A stretch of DNA of 64,000 nucleotides, taken from NCBI GenBank assembly GCA_039922495.1, contig JBDTEO010000028.1, positions 62,001-126,000 of the forward strand, given 5' to 3'. The notes below the pieces were generated by a model. That model had not been told where the DNA came from, did not search any database, and saw only the letters and a list, made by a program, of their open reading frames with translations. Source of the DNA: JALYYC01 sp039922495 (GTDB lineage Bacteria > Chloroflexota > Dormibacteria > CF-121). Each line of letters begins with the position of its first letter. Positions within the stretch are counted from its first letter, which is position 1. Below are positions 43,167-51,322 of this stretch, piece by piece. Both the position numbers and the translations under genes were made by a program.

Positions 43167-43266
43167 CGCCCCAACGCGGCATCGATCAGCCGCCGTTCGA
43201 CCGGCCGGCCGCCTCGCCAGGCATTTCGTCCCTTCCGATGAGGTCTCTTTCGAACGGCTGATCCGG

Positions 43267-44322
43267 TCAGGCCTGCCCGATGGCGTGGCGAATGGCGTCG
43301 ATCGTCGGCTCGACGGCCGGCGGAAGCGACAGGCCTCGGGTCAACGCCTTCGGGTCTTTCAGTCCATGCCCGGTGAGGATGCAGACGATGGTCTCGGCTT
43401 TTCCGACCTGCCCCGCGGTTGCCTTGCGGATCAGCAGCGCGACACCGGCGGCCGACGCGGGTTCCGCTAGCAGGCCCTCCTCCGCGGAGAGGCGCCGGTG
43501 GGCGGCGAGGATGTCGTCATCACTCACCGCCTCGATCGTCCCGCCCGACTCGTCGCGGGCCGCAATCGCGCTCTGCCACGAGGCCGGGTTGCCGATTCGA
43601 ATCGCGGAGGCCGCTGTCCGAGGCCGTGCCACCGGCTTGCCGCGGACCAGCGGCGCCGCGCCCTCGGCCTGGGCGCCGTGCATCCGCGGACATTTCCCGT
43701 TGGTTCGTCCCTGGAATTCGCGAAAGCCGCGCCAGTAGGCCGTGATGTTGCCGGCGTTGCCCACCGGGATGAAGACCCGGGCCGGTGCCTCACCCAGCTC
43801 CTCGATGATCTCGAAGGCGGCCGTCTTCTGGCCCTCGAGCCGAAACGGATTGATCGAGTTGACCAGCGCGACGCCCGGCTGGTCGCCAAGTTGCCGCACC
43901 AGCTGCAGGGCGGCATCGAAGGTCGCCCGGACCGGCACGATCGTCGCGCCGTAGGCCAGCGCCTGGGCGACCTTGCCGGCGGCGACGCCGCCGGCGGGCA
44001 TGACCACCAGCGCCTCGAGCCCGTAATGCGCCGCATAGGCCGACGCCGAGGCGCTCGTATTCCCGGTCGAGGCGCAGAGGAGCGTGCTCGCGCCACCCTC
44101 GATCGCCTTCGCCACCGCCAGCGCCATGCCACGGTCCTTGAATGACCCGGTCGGGTTGAGGCCCTCATATTTGAAATAGACATTGGCCAATCCGAGGGAA
44201 GGACCGATCCGTGACGAGCGCACCAGTGGCGTCGACCCTTCCCCCAGCGTCACCCATGGCGTCGAGAGGGTCACCGGCAGATAGGTAGCGTAGCGCTCGA
44301 TGATGCCGCTCACTGGCAGCAT
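43267..44322 (-). CDS. thrC: Threonine synthase
   Basis: 351 aa from ATG 44322. PLP enzyme converting O-phosphohomoserine to threonine. The PLP lysine is in YEGLNPTGSFKDRGMALAVA; LCASTGNTSASASAYAAHYG binds the cofactor phosphate; VFIPVGNAGNITAYWRGF is typical of the short class II form. homoserine kinase, aspartokinase and asd lie 13-16 kb away, homoserine dehydrogenase 2.4 kb away. Confidence 0.93.
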   Translation of the reverse strand: MLPVSGIIERYATYLPVTLSTPWVTLGEGSTPLVRSSRIGPSLGLANVYFKYEGLNPTGSFKDRGMALAVAKAIEGGASTLLCASTGNTSASASAYAAHYGLEALVVMPAGGVAAGKVAQALAYGATIVPVRATFDAALQLVRQLGDQPGVALVNSINPFRLEGQKTAAFEIIEELGEAPARVFIPVGNAGNITAYWRGFREFQGRTNGKCPRMHGAQAEGAAPLVRGKPVARPRTAASAIRIGNPASWQSAIAARDESGGTIEAVSDDDILAAHRRLSAEEGLLAEPASAAGVALLIRKATAGQVGKAETIVCILTGHGLKDPKALTRGLSLPPAVEPTIDAIRHAIGQA

Positions 44323-44363
44323 CCTAGCCTGCCGGACTCCGGCTCGCGTCCCGTTGTACACCC

Positions 44364-44939
44364 ATGGCGCTGACGTCGACGCAACGCGGCATACTCGGCC
44401 AGTCCGAAGCCGCCAAGCTGATTGTCTGGGGTAGCGAGGGCGAGGTCGAGGTCGCCTGGCCCTGGACCGACGACGCCCACCGCGACATCGAGGGTCACCT
44501 CCGCCGCGGCTTCGCCTCGCCGATCGCCCTGCAGATCAAAACCACCTGGCGCCTCTGGATGCATCGACACAGCGAGGTCATCCAGATCCCCTTCTCCCTG
44601 CCAAAGTCCCGCGTGCTGGACGACCCGCGCTTCTGGTACCTCTTCGGCTACATGGATTCGGCCACGATGGCCTATCGCCCTCCGCTCTTTCTGGTGCTGT
44701 CGGCCGATGTCCACGCCCGGGCGATGCCACGCCTCGTGGACGGGCGCTGGCGGTTCACCTTCCAGGCAAGCCTGAAGCCGGGTGCCCAGGACCGCTGGAG
44801 TCCCAACCGCGTCGATCCGCTGGAGGTCGGCCTACGCGTCCTTGCTGAGATGCGCGCGCTCGAGAAGACGCCCCCTTCCGCACTGTGGGCTCGGCTCCCG
44901 GGCGAGTCCGGCTTGCTCCTGACGCGGAAGGCTGCCTGA
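44364..44939 (+). CDS. Hypothetical protein (191 aa)
   Basis: Not assigned. The arrangement QSEAAKLIVWGSEGEVEVAW, then an acidic WTDDAHRD and IALQIKTTWRLWMHRH resembles the E...D...QxK pattern of PD-(D/E)XK nucleases, but this is only suggestive. LFLVLSADVHARAMPRLVDG follows. No signal peptide or membrane helix. It is convergent with the lipoprotein gene, 1 nt apart. Confidence 0.6.
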   Translation: MALTSTQRGILGQSEAAKLIVWGSEGEVEVAWPWTDDAHRDIEGHLRRGFASPIALQIKTTWRLWMHRHSEVIQIPFSLPKSRVLDDPRFWYLFGYMDSATMAYRPPLFLVLSADVHARAMPRLVDGRWRFTFQASLKPGAQDRWSPNRVDPLEVGLRVLAEMRALEKTPPSALWARLPGESGLLLTRKAA

Positions 44940-44940
44940 C

Positions 44941-46095
44941 CTAGGGCGCTTGCACGACGCCGATGAACTCGCCCTTGAAGCCGAGGTCGTCGATCTGGCT
45001 CGGATTGGCGAGGCGGACGACCGCCATCTCCTGCTGATTGTTCTCGCCCGTGATGCCAATCAGGGTCTGGTTGTCCAGCCATCCTTCCGGGTTGAACTTT
45101 GCCGGCAGGGTCATGGTCGACCCATCGCGGCCGCGTACCCCGCCAGCGTAGGCGACGCGGGCCTGGTCGGGAGACAGCACGATGTAGGCGTAGATCTGGC
45201 CCTGAGGACGCGGGGGAACGGTCCACATGATGGTGCCGTCGGATCGTCGGACGCTGTAGCCGACCTGTCGATCGTCGACGCACAGCAAGACGTCGCCCGT
45301 AATCGACATCACGGAACAGTCCGGACCACCGAGGACTGGCCCCGGGTGGCCGGCGGCGTCGAGCCGGACCGCGTGGCCCCACAGGGTTCGACCCGAGGTG
45401 CCCGACTGCGTCCCGAACTGCGTGTCACGCGTCGCGATCGGGCCCGTGGCATCCCAGCCAACGACATCGGGCTGCTGCAGAACCTCGAAACCGCCATTGG
45501 TGGTAACGAGGGTGCGGTTTGCCGCACCGCCGTCGGCCGCCAAGAGCTCGTAGCGATAGTTGTTGCTGAGGAAGGTTTCGCCGGGATTTGATGGGCTGGG
45601 GTTCACCGGAGGAAAGGTGTAGCGGCTGGCCTCCAGGTGGGCGCCATCGGCGCTTACCCCGAAGGAGATTTCCTGCTGCGGCTTGAGTGCAAAGGTCGCT
45701 ACGCGGTAATTGCCGCTGCGAGTCAGCTCACGAACGACGCCGGTGCCATCGGCAAAGAAGACCCGGCCACCGGCCACCCGTGCCTCCGGCTGCAGGACGC
45801 CGCCAGCATTTCCGACCACCGGATCTTTCCGCGGCGTGAAATCGGCCTTCGCCCGCGCGACGCCATCGAGTCCGACGATGGCGACCCGGTCGTGGGCATC
45901 AGCGACGCCCGGCTCCGGCCCCATCAAACCGCCCGCTCCACGGGCTTCCACGACGGCAAAGAGGAGCTCCCGCGGCGTTGTGGTCGGGCTCGGGGTTGTC
46001 ACCGTCGGGGCGGACGAGGCGGGCGGATGAGCGGACGTCGCCGGCGATCCGCAGGCCGCCAGGACCAGGACTAGAGCTGGAACAATTCGCCGCAC
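44941..46095 (-). CDS. Predicted lipoprotein with beta-propeller-like body
   Basis: 384 aa from GTG 46095. Signal peptide with lipobox LVLAAC (Cys15), a Ser/Thr/Pro-rich linker, then repeated beta-strand segments (AIVGLDGVARAKADFTPRKD; GRVFFADGTGVVRELTRSG; AYIVLSPDQARVAYAGGVRG) of WD/TolB-like character. Anchored outside the membrane; function unknown. Its 5' region holds GTTAC-containing repeats (46098-46129). Confidence 0.7.
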   Translation of the reverse strand: MRRIVPALVLVLAACGSPATSAHPPASSAPTVTTPSPTTTPRELLFAVVEARGAGGLMGPEPGVADAHDRVAIVGLDGVARAKADFTPRKDPVVGNAGGVLQPEARVAGGRVFFADGTGVVRELTRSGNYRVATFALKPQQEISFGVSADGAHLEASRYTFPPVNPSPSNPGETFLSNNYRYELLAADGGAANRTLVTTNGGFEVLQQPDVVGWDATGPIATRDTQFGTQSGTSGRTLWGHAVRLDAAGHPGPVLGGPDCSVMSITGDVLLCVDDRQVGYSVRRSDGTIMWTVPPRPQGQIYAYIVLSPDQARVAYAGGVRGRDGSTMTLPAKFNPEGWLDNQTLIGITGENNQQEMAVVRLANPSQIDDLGFKGEFIGVVQAP

Positions 46096-46188
46096 GAGCG
46101 TAACAACGGATCCGATCTGCAGCCGTTACGCCAAACCGCTCTCAGTAAACGGATCGGCTCGCTTCGCCACTCACCGAGATAAGGCCTC

Positions 46189-46216
46189 TTGACCTTTCAT
46201 GGCGACGGCCTAAAAT
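46189..46216 (+). promoter_or_regulatory. Sigma-70 promoter
   Basis: TTGACC (46189-46194), 16-nt spacer, TAAAAT (46211-46216), ahead of the gene at 46271, which also has a GGAGGAGG ribosome binding site (46255-46262). Confidence 0.65.
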
Positions 46217-46270
46217 GGCCCGGCAAGCCCTGTCGGCGGCCGCGTCCGGGGCTTGGAGGAGGGCGAAGCC

Positions 46271-46687
46271 ATGGACATAAAAGCCTCACGGCTTTTCGTC
46301 AAATCGGGAGTGTCGGTCGACGCCATCGCCGGCCTGGCGCTGGTCGCGATGGTGGCGGCCTTCGCCGTCTTGATGCTGCAGTTCCACCGAGGTGGCGGCC
46401 AGCCGACGCTCGCCGGAACCGGCGGACACGCAAGCCCGAGCCCATCGCCGAGTCCCCAGGCAAGCGCCTCGACCAGCCCAGCGGCGCCGGCGTCGACTGA
46501 CCCCTTGCCAACGGTGCAACCTGGGTCGAGCCAGAGCGCCCGTGGGCGCGCCACCCCGCGGCCATCAGCCCGGCCATCCGCGGCGCCCTCGACCACCGTC
46601 CCCATACCGACAGTTTCCCCAACCGACGTGCCGACGCCAACCGCCGTTCCGGTGCCGAGCCCCTCGGTGTCAGTACCCGGCTTCTAG
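46271..46687 (+). CDS. Single-pass membrane protein with Pro/Ser/Thr-rich outer tail
   Basis: 138 aa from ATG 46271. One membrane helix (AIAGLALVAMVAAFAVLMLQ) near residue 22, then ~95 residues of low complexity (SPSPSPSPQASAST; PIPTVSPTDVPTPTAVP), likely extended in the cell wall and perhaps O-glycosylated. No catalytic domain. It precedes hom by 7 nt and may be co-transcribed with it. Confidence 0.65.
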   Translation: MDIKASRLFVKSGVSVDAIAGLALVAMVAAFAVLMLQFHRGGGQPTLAGTGGHASPSPSPSPQASASTSPAAPASTDPLPTVQPGSSQSARGRATPRPSARPSAAPSTTVPIPTVSPTDVPTPTAVPVPSPSVSVPGF

Positions 46688-46694
46688 GCCTCTG

Positions 46695-47741
46695 ATGCCG
46701 GCTCCCTTCCGGGTCGGGCTCCTTGGCCTGGGCCATGTCGGCGGCGCGCTCGTCGCCCGCCTGCTTCGCGACCGCGACCGCATTGCCCAGGCCGCCGGCC
46801 GGCCGATCACCCTCGAGGCGATCGGCGTGCGCCGCCCGGAGGCTCGCCAGGCACCCGCGCCATTACTGCAGCCGGAGGCGCTCCTTGATCGCCCCGGCCT
46901 CGACGCCGTCGTCGAACTGATCGGCGGGATGGAGCCGGCGCGAACCTACATCGAACGCGCCCTGACCTCGGGACGGCAGCTGATCACCGCCAACAAGCAG
47001 GTGATCGCGCGGCACGGTCCGGATCTCGCCCGTCTCGGCCCGGTGCGCTTCGAGGCGGCCGTCGCCAGCGCGATTCCGGTGGTCGAGGTGCTCGCCGAGG
47101 CGCTCGCCACCGATCGCATCGACGCCATCACCGCCATCCTTAACGGCACGACCAACGCCATCTTGCATGCGATGGCGCGCGGCACCTCGTACCCCGACGC
47201 GCTCGCCACGGCGCAGCGCGAAGGCCTGGCCGAAGCCGATCCAAGCGCCGACGTCGATGGCCATGACCCGGCGGCCAAGCTCGCCATCCTGATCATGCTC
47301 GCCTTCCACCGGCGTGTCGATCCGGCTGCCATTACCCGCGTCGGCATCACCGCCCTCGACGCCGGCGCCATGCAGGCGGCGCGCGAGGCGGGCACCGTGG
47401 TGAAGTTGATTGCCGCGGCCGTCGACCAGGATTACCGGATCGCCGCCGACGTCCGTCCGCGCCGCATCCCCGATACCGATCCCCTCGCCCGAGTCGATGG
47501 GGCGGACAACGGCATCGTCATCGACGCCACCTACGCGGGACAGCTCGTTCTCAAAGGACCGGGAGCGGGTCCCGATGCGGCCGCCAGCGCCGTGGTTGCC
47601 GACCTGGTCCGCGCCGCGCGCGGCGTGCCTCCCTCGGCTGGCACGCTCCTGGCCTCGCTTGCCGAGACCGCCCCAGCACTCGTCGTGCCACTCGGGTCGG
47701 ACGAGCCTTATCCGTCGGCATCGCCGGTCGGGCAAAAATAA
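46695..47741 (+). CDS. hom: Homoserine dehydrogenase
   Basis: 348 aa from ATG 46695. Reduces aspartate semialdehyde to homoserine. NAD(P)-binding VGLLGLGHVGGALVARLL; VVELIGGMEPARTYIERALT; TANKQVIARHG with the catalytic Lys; ILNGTTNAILHAM and GLAEADPSADVDGHDPAAKL. The C-terminal ACT domain of typical enzymes (~430 aa) is missing, so threonine feedback may be absent. Confidence 0.93.
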   Translation: MPAPFRVGLLGLGHVGGALVARLLRDRDRIAQAAGRPITLEAIGVRRPEARQAPAPLLQPEALLDRPGLDAVVELIGGMEPARTYIERALTSGRQLITANKQVIARHGPDLARLGPVRFEAAVASAIPVVEVLAEALATDRIDAITAILNGTTNAILHAMARGTSYPDALATAQREGLAEADPSADVDGHDPAAKLAILIMLAFHRRVDPAAITRVGITALDAGAMQAAREAGTVVKLIAAAVDQDYRIAADVRPRRIPDTDPLARVDGADNGIVIDATYAGQLVLKGPGAGPDAAASAVVADLVRAARGVPPSAGTLLASLAETAPALVVPLGSDEPYPSASPVGQK

Positions 47742-47744
47742 GCG

Positions 47745-47780
47745 ACCCTCCCCCTTTGCAGAGGGAGGGTCCGGAGGGGG
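47745..47780 (+). repeat. GC-rich hairpin repeat, copy 3; possible hom terminator
   Basis: ACCCTCCC (47745-47752) pairs with GGGAGGGT (47763-47770), followed by CCGGAGGGGG. It starts 4 nt after the hom stop. No U-tract, so intrinsic termination is uncertain. Confidence 0.65.
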
Positions 47781-47788
47781 ACGCGACG

Positions 47789-47998
47789 CTAGTGCAGCTC
47801 ACGCTCCATCGCATACCGGGTGGCCCCGCTGCGGGAGGTCACCCCGATCTTTCCGTAAATCGAGCGCAGGTGAGCGTCGATCGTGCGCGCACTGAGGCCG
47901 AGGCGGTTGGCGATGTCTCGATTGGTCAACCCTGCGGCGACCAATTTCACGACCTCGAGCTCTCTGGGCGTGAGCAACTGACGAACCTTCGTCGGCAA
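47789..47998 (-). CDS. LuxR-type HTH-only regulator (69 aa)
   Basis: Consists of almost nothing but a GerE helix-turn-helix: LLTPRELEVVKLVAAGLTNR, then LSARTIDAHLRSIYGKIGVT. TTG start at 47998; no upstream sensor domain in frame. Free-standing HTH proteins of this type resemble GerE. It is the third gene of a run of LuxR genes on the minus strand. Confidence 0.75.
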   Translation of the reverse strand: MPTKVRQLLTPRELEVVKLVAAGLTNRDIANRLGLSARTIDAHLRSIYGKIGVTSRSGATRYAMERELH

Positions 47999-48055
47999 AC
48001 GGACTGGCCCCCCACTTCGACGCGCGGTGCTGTTCTTTGCTCATCATAGCATTCA

Positions 48056-48301
48056 CTAGGTGATGCCATGCTCGACTGCGTAGCGCGTTGCGGCACTGCG
48101 GTTGGGGACCTCGAGCCGTCGAAAAATCTCCCGGAGGTGCGCGTGCACCGTGCGACGACTGAGAAAGAGCTGGTCGGCGATCTGCGCGTCAGTCAGCCCC
48201 TTCGCCAACAGCCGCAGCACCTCGACCTGGCGCCGCGTCAGCTCCTCGACCGCCACCGCTCCGCGGTTCTGTCGCGATTGCGACGGCTCGTCGGTCCCCA
48301 A
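48056..48301 (-). CDS. LuxR-type HTH-only regulator (81 aa)
   Basis: HTH with a ~20-residue leader: ELTRRQVEVLRLLAKGLTDA and LSRRTVHAHLREIFRRLEVP. Same length class as the neighbour at 47789 and about 50% similar by eye, suggesting duplication. No receiver or PAS domain. Lies 57 nt before the next HTH-only gene. Confidence 0.8.
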   Translation of the reverse strand: MGTDEPSQSRQNRGAVAVEELTRRQVEVLRLLAKGLTDAQIADQLFLSRRTVHAHLREIFRRLEVPNRSAATRYAVEHGIT

Positions 48302-48404
48302 TTTTGCTCCCCACCCTCTCGGTCGACTCGGTTGTTAGCGGTCCGGCCTGTAGATGCTAGTACCTACAGAATTAGGCGCGACGCTTCAGGTTGCATCCTT
48401 CGTT

Positions 48405-49217
48405 CTAATGAATTTTGACCCGAGCCAGCCGGCGGCCAACGACCCAGGCAGCCACCTGGGTCCGTGACCGGAAGTGAAGTTTGGACAGAATGTGGGCGAC
48501 ATGCGAGGCAATCGTCGACGAGCTGAGGCTGAGGCGAGCGGCAATGTCGTCATTGGTCAGGCCCATGGCCACGAACTCGGCCACCTCATCCTCGCGCCCG
48601 CTCAACTTTTGGCCCTTGGCCGCTCTCGTGTCGGGCGCGACACCGAAGATGCGCAGAACGCCCGACGCCTCCTCGCGACGGCGGATCTCGGTTTGCCGAT
48701 CCGCTTTCGTCAGCCCACTCCGCACCGGCTGCGCCGCGCTCGCATCCATGATGACGTTGAGCAGGTAGATGCCGCCGCCCGAGCCCGCCAGCGGGTAGAT
48801 CTCCCAATCCCAGCGGCTCGTTTCGCCGGGGCTGCGACGCCACATGCCCAGCTCGCGAAACTCAAAGCCCTTGAGGTGCCGTGGTTGCGCGCTGGCGCAG
48901 ACCTCGCGCATGTGCGCCAAGACACCGGACTCCTCGGCACGCGGAAACAGCTCAGCCAGGCTCTTCCCTTCGACCGGCAACTTCTCACGTCCCACCCATC
49001 CTTCCCAGACTCGGTTGGCGTAGAGCACATGGAATTCGCCGTCACAGTCGGTGACATGAAACCCGATGGGGAGGGAATCGAATAACCGGCCGAGAATGAG
49101 CAGGGCGTCGGATTCCGGCGATGCCCGGAGCACCGAATCGAGCGCGAGGTGTGAGGCGGTCTGGATCAGGCTGGAACCCTTTTGGCTGACATTGCCACGC
49201 AGGGTCGCCGCCTGCAT
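48405..49217 (-). CDS. PAS-LuxR transcriptional regulator
   Basis: 270 aa. A PAS-like sensory domain at ~45-150 (RLFDSLPIGFHVTDCDGEFH; LYANRVWEGWVGREKLPVEG) is followed by a linker and a C-terminal GerE HTH (KLSGREDEVAEFVAMGLTND; LSSSTIASHVAHILSKLHFR). Ligand unknown. Between it and the next regulator lies a small inverted repeat, CTGTAG/CTACAG (48348-48369). Confidence 0.8.
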   Translation of the reverse strand: MQAATLRGNVSQKGSSLIQTASHLALDSVLRASPESDALLILGRLFDSLPIGFHVTDCDGEFHVLYANRVWEGWVGREKLPVEGKSLAELFPRAEESGVLAHMREVCASAQPRHLKGFEFRELGMWRRSPGETSRWDWEIYPLAGSGGGIYLLNVIMDASAAQPVRSGLTKADRQTEIRRREEASGVLRIFGVAPDTRAAKGQKLSGREDEVAEFVAMGLTNDDIAARLSLSSSTIASHVAHILSKLHFRSRTQVAAWVVGRRLARVKIH

Positions 49218-49242
49218 CGGCAGGAATGCCTAATTCACCGGC

Positions 49243-49799
49243 CTAAGACAGCCAGTAACCAACCTCGCGCCCAAAAATGTCGGAGTGCAGTTTCAGCGCC
49301 TCGACGACCGTGCCACCGTCCATGGTGCGGACGTCGTAGGCACAGAGCATCACGACGGGAAAGCGCCTGAGCAGGGCAGCCAGCTGCTGCTCGACCACAA
49401 GGTGCTCGGCGACGGATCCCACGGCCTCGATGTCGGCGAGCACCTCCGCCACGATGCGGATCGGGCCGGGACGCCTGCGGGCGGCCGCCGTCAGGGCCTG
49501 CTCAAACTTCACCACCTGGTCTCGGGCCGATCCCGGGCCCTCGGGGTACAGCATCAACAGGTCGCGGCGCAGGGCATCGGCAGGGTCGACGCCCTCTTCC
49601 CGCAGCGAGCTGAAATAGTGCTCGCGCACATCCGGAGTGGCCCGCAGCAGCACGGTCTGTTCATTGAACAAGCCGTCACGCATCAGCGGAAGACCAAGGC
49701 GGAGCCGGCCCCCGTTGTTCGTATAGAAGGTCCCAGGTGACTCCCCAGGGGGACGACGAGTCCCTGCAGGGCGATCGTCGACGCCGGGCTGGCCTGCAT
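49243..49799 (-). pseudogene. MEDS-domain sensory protein, frameshifted
   Basis: The 3' part from ATG 49683 reads as a MEDS (DcmR-sensory) domain: RDGLFNEQTVLLRATPDVRE ... PVVMLCAYDVRTMDGGTVVE. Reading on in the same frame upstream gives GTFYTNNGGRLRLGLPLMRD, which clearly belongs to it but has no start. The start region (MQASPASTIALQGLVVPLGS HLG, from ATG 49799) is in another frame. One missing base near 49733-49740 would join them. A sequencing error or slippage is possible. MEDS proteins often partner LuxR or anti-sigma regulators. Confidence 0.6.
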
Positions 49800-49881
49800 G
49801 AAGGTCTTGAGGTCGATCTCACGGATCCGGCGAGCCTGGCGCTGGCCGACCCGACTGGTGGGCAGCAGACGGTCGGACACG

Positions 49882-49918
49882 CCCTCCCCCGCTTGCGCGG
49901 GACGGTCGGGGTGGGGGC
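49882..49918. repeat. GC-rich hairpin repeat, copy 4
   Basis: CCCTCCCCCGCTTGCGCGGG followed by ACGGTCGGGGTGGGGG. Good match to copy 1 except for a changed right arm. It lies upstream of the frameshifted MEDS gene. Confidence 0.65.
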
Positions 49919-49959
49919 CCTTTATCTTTTTCATCCCATTCGCCGCAACAACGAGCCGT

Positions 49960-50135
49960 TCAGCTCAAGATCCGCGAGGACCGGATGCCGGGCGCGAGCA
50001 GGTAGCGCCGCTCGACGCGCGGATGGGCGGCGTAAGGGTTGACGACGATCACGTACGCGAGGGTTTCCGGCGGCGCCTGCGCGGCCGGCCGGGCTGCGGG
50101 ATAACGGTCGGATCCGCACGGAGCAATGTGGCCAT
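49960..50135 (-). pseudogene. Small damaged ORF
   Basis: ATG 50135, with GGAGGG upstream, begins MATLLRADPTVIPQPGRP and stops after 28 codons. Another frame of the same stretch continues AAQAPPETLAYVIVVNPYAA and ends at 49960 with a sensible tail. Joined by one shift they give a ~58-aa protein. No family recognised. The rest of 49800-50203 holds the repeat copy 4 and the inverted repeat at 50159. Confidence 0.3.
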
Positions 50136-50158
50136 CGAGTGCTTCCCTCCAAGGATTG

Positions 50159-50184
50159 CTGACTAATTCGATCTCATTAGTCAG
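50159..50184. promoter_or_regulatory. Palindromic operator-like site
   Basis: CTGACTAAT (50159-50167), 8 nt, ATTAGTCAG (50176-50184): a perfect 9-bp inverted repeat, AT-rich against the background, 24 nt before ATG 50135. It has the size of a TetR- or MarR-type operator; no such regulator is encoded beside it. Confidence 0.5.
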
Positions 50185-50203
50185 AACCGGCGTGCCGCCA
50201 ACG

Positions 50204-51142
50204 CTACCCAATTGACCTGCCCCCGTCAAATCGGGAGCCGGCGAACTCTTCCCGCATGACAAGATTTGGATCCCAGTGCGCCAGGCGCGCCCCGGCCGCG
50301 TACACACTTTCACAGAACTCGAGGATGGCTTCGCGCGGCGACGACGCGCTTCGAACGTCGTCGTAGGGAAGTAAGAATTCCCCGACCGCGGGGTCCCAGC
50401 GCGCGGCCGCCGGGCGAACGGTTTCCTTGTCGATCCCTGCTGGCGCCGGCGCGGCGTAGGCAAAAAAGTTCGGCGCGGGAACCTGCTCATTACCGGGCCA
50501 GAAGCCAACACAGATCACCTCGGCATCGGCGCCCTTTCGCATGATGACGCCCCCGGTCGTGGGTGGCTCGAGCGACCGCCCTGAGTAGCGCGTCAACGCC
50601 AGGTCGAAGCTGCCCCAAAAGAAATTCACCAGTGAGGTCTTGCCTCGGAACCGGGCCCGATGCGCCTTGAACACGACGTCAATCCGCGACAGCACCTGGA
50701 AGAACCGACCGACCCACGCCGGGTCGTACGCGACATGCGTCGTGTCTTCCGCGAAGGGGATCGGGTTCGCGACCTCCGATGGCCGTGGCGTGATCTCGAC
50801 CTCGATCTGCAACGAGCGCAGTGCCGCCATGAAGTCGCGGTAGAAGTCCGCCACGGGCTGGGCCTTGAGCGCGATCCGGCGCGAATCCCCCTGATTGGTC
50901 AGCAGGATGACCTGGTGATCGATCAGGTCGACGTCTATCTGGAAGATCCGCGAACCCGACGCCATCGGGGTCGTCGATAGGCCGCGCACCGTGAGATAGA
51001 GCGGCACGTTTTGCCATTGCGGCTCGAACGGGGCGAGCCCGAGCCGCACCTTGCCAATGATCTGCAGCTTCATGTGCAGCGTGGCCATCGTCTCCTTCCA
51101 GGCCTCGTAGGGAAGCTCCGGCCAGGGAGCGAACACGTCCAT
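50204..51142 (-). CDS. DUF5996 family protein
   Basis: 312 aa from ATG 51142; open frame beyond that runs into the hairpin repeat. Features: MDVFAPWPELPYEAWKETMA, LHMKLQIIGKVRLGLAPFEP QWQNVPLYLTVRGL, DFYRDFMAALRSLQIEVEI, and SRIDVVFKAHRARFRGKTSL VNFFWGSFDLA. This matches DUF5996, a soluble protein of unknown function common in soil bacteria. Transcribed alone. Confidence 0.8.
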   Translation of the reverse strand: MDVFAPWPELPYEAWKETMATLHMKLQIIGKVRLGLAPFEPQWQNVPLYLTVRGLSTTPMASGSRIFQIDVDLIDHQVILLTNQGDSRRIALKAQPVADFYRDFMAALRSLQIEVEITPRPSEVANPIPFAEDTTHVAYDPAWVGRFFQVLSRIDVVFKAHRARFRGKTSLVNFFWGSFDLALTRYSGRSLEPPTTGGVIMRKGADAEVICVGFWPGNEQVPAPNFFAYAAPAPAGIDKETVRPAAARWDPAVGEFLLPYDDVRSASSPREAILEFCESVYAAGARLAHWDPNLVMREEFAGSRFDGGRSIG

Positions 51143-51154
51143 CGCCTTAGTATC

Positions 51155-51248
51155 GCCCTCCCCGCTTGCCGTTCCTCCCTCCCCGCGTTTTCGGGGGAGG
51201 GTTGAGGAGGGGCCAGGGAGAGGGTCGGGGAGGGGGCCGCGGTGGGGG
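51155..51248. repeat. GC-rich hairpin repeat, copy 5 (double)
   Basis: A compound copy: CCCTCCCCGCTTGCCG, then CCCTCCCCG (51177-51185) pairing with CGGGGGAGGG (51192-51201), then two GGGTCGGGGAGGGGG-type tails. It lies between divergent genes upstream of the DUF5996 gene. Confidence 0.7.
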
Positions 51249-51322
51249 CTTGCCCGATCGGGCAGGCTGGTCCGCCCGAAAGTCCGCGCAGCTTCCTGTA
51301 GCCATCCCCGCACCACGGTGCT

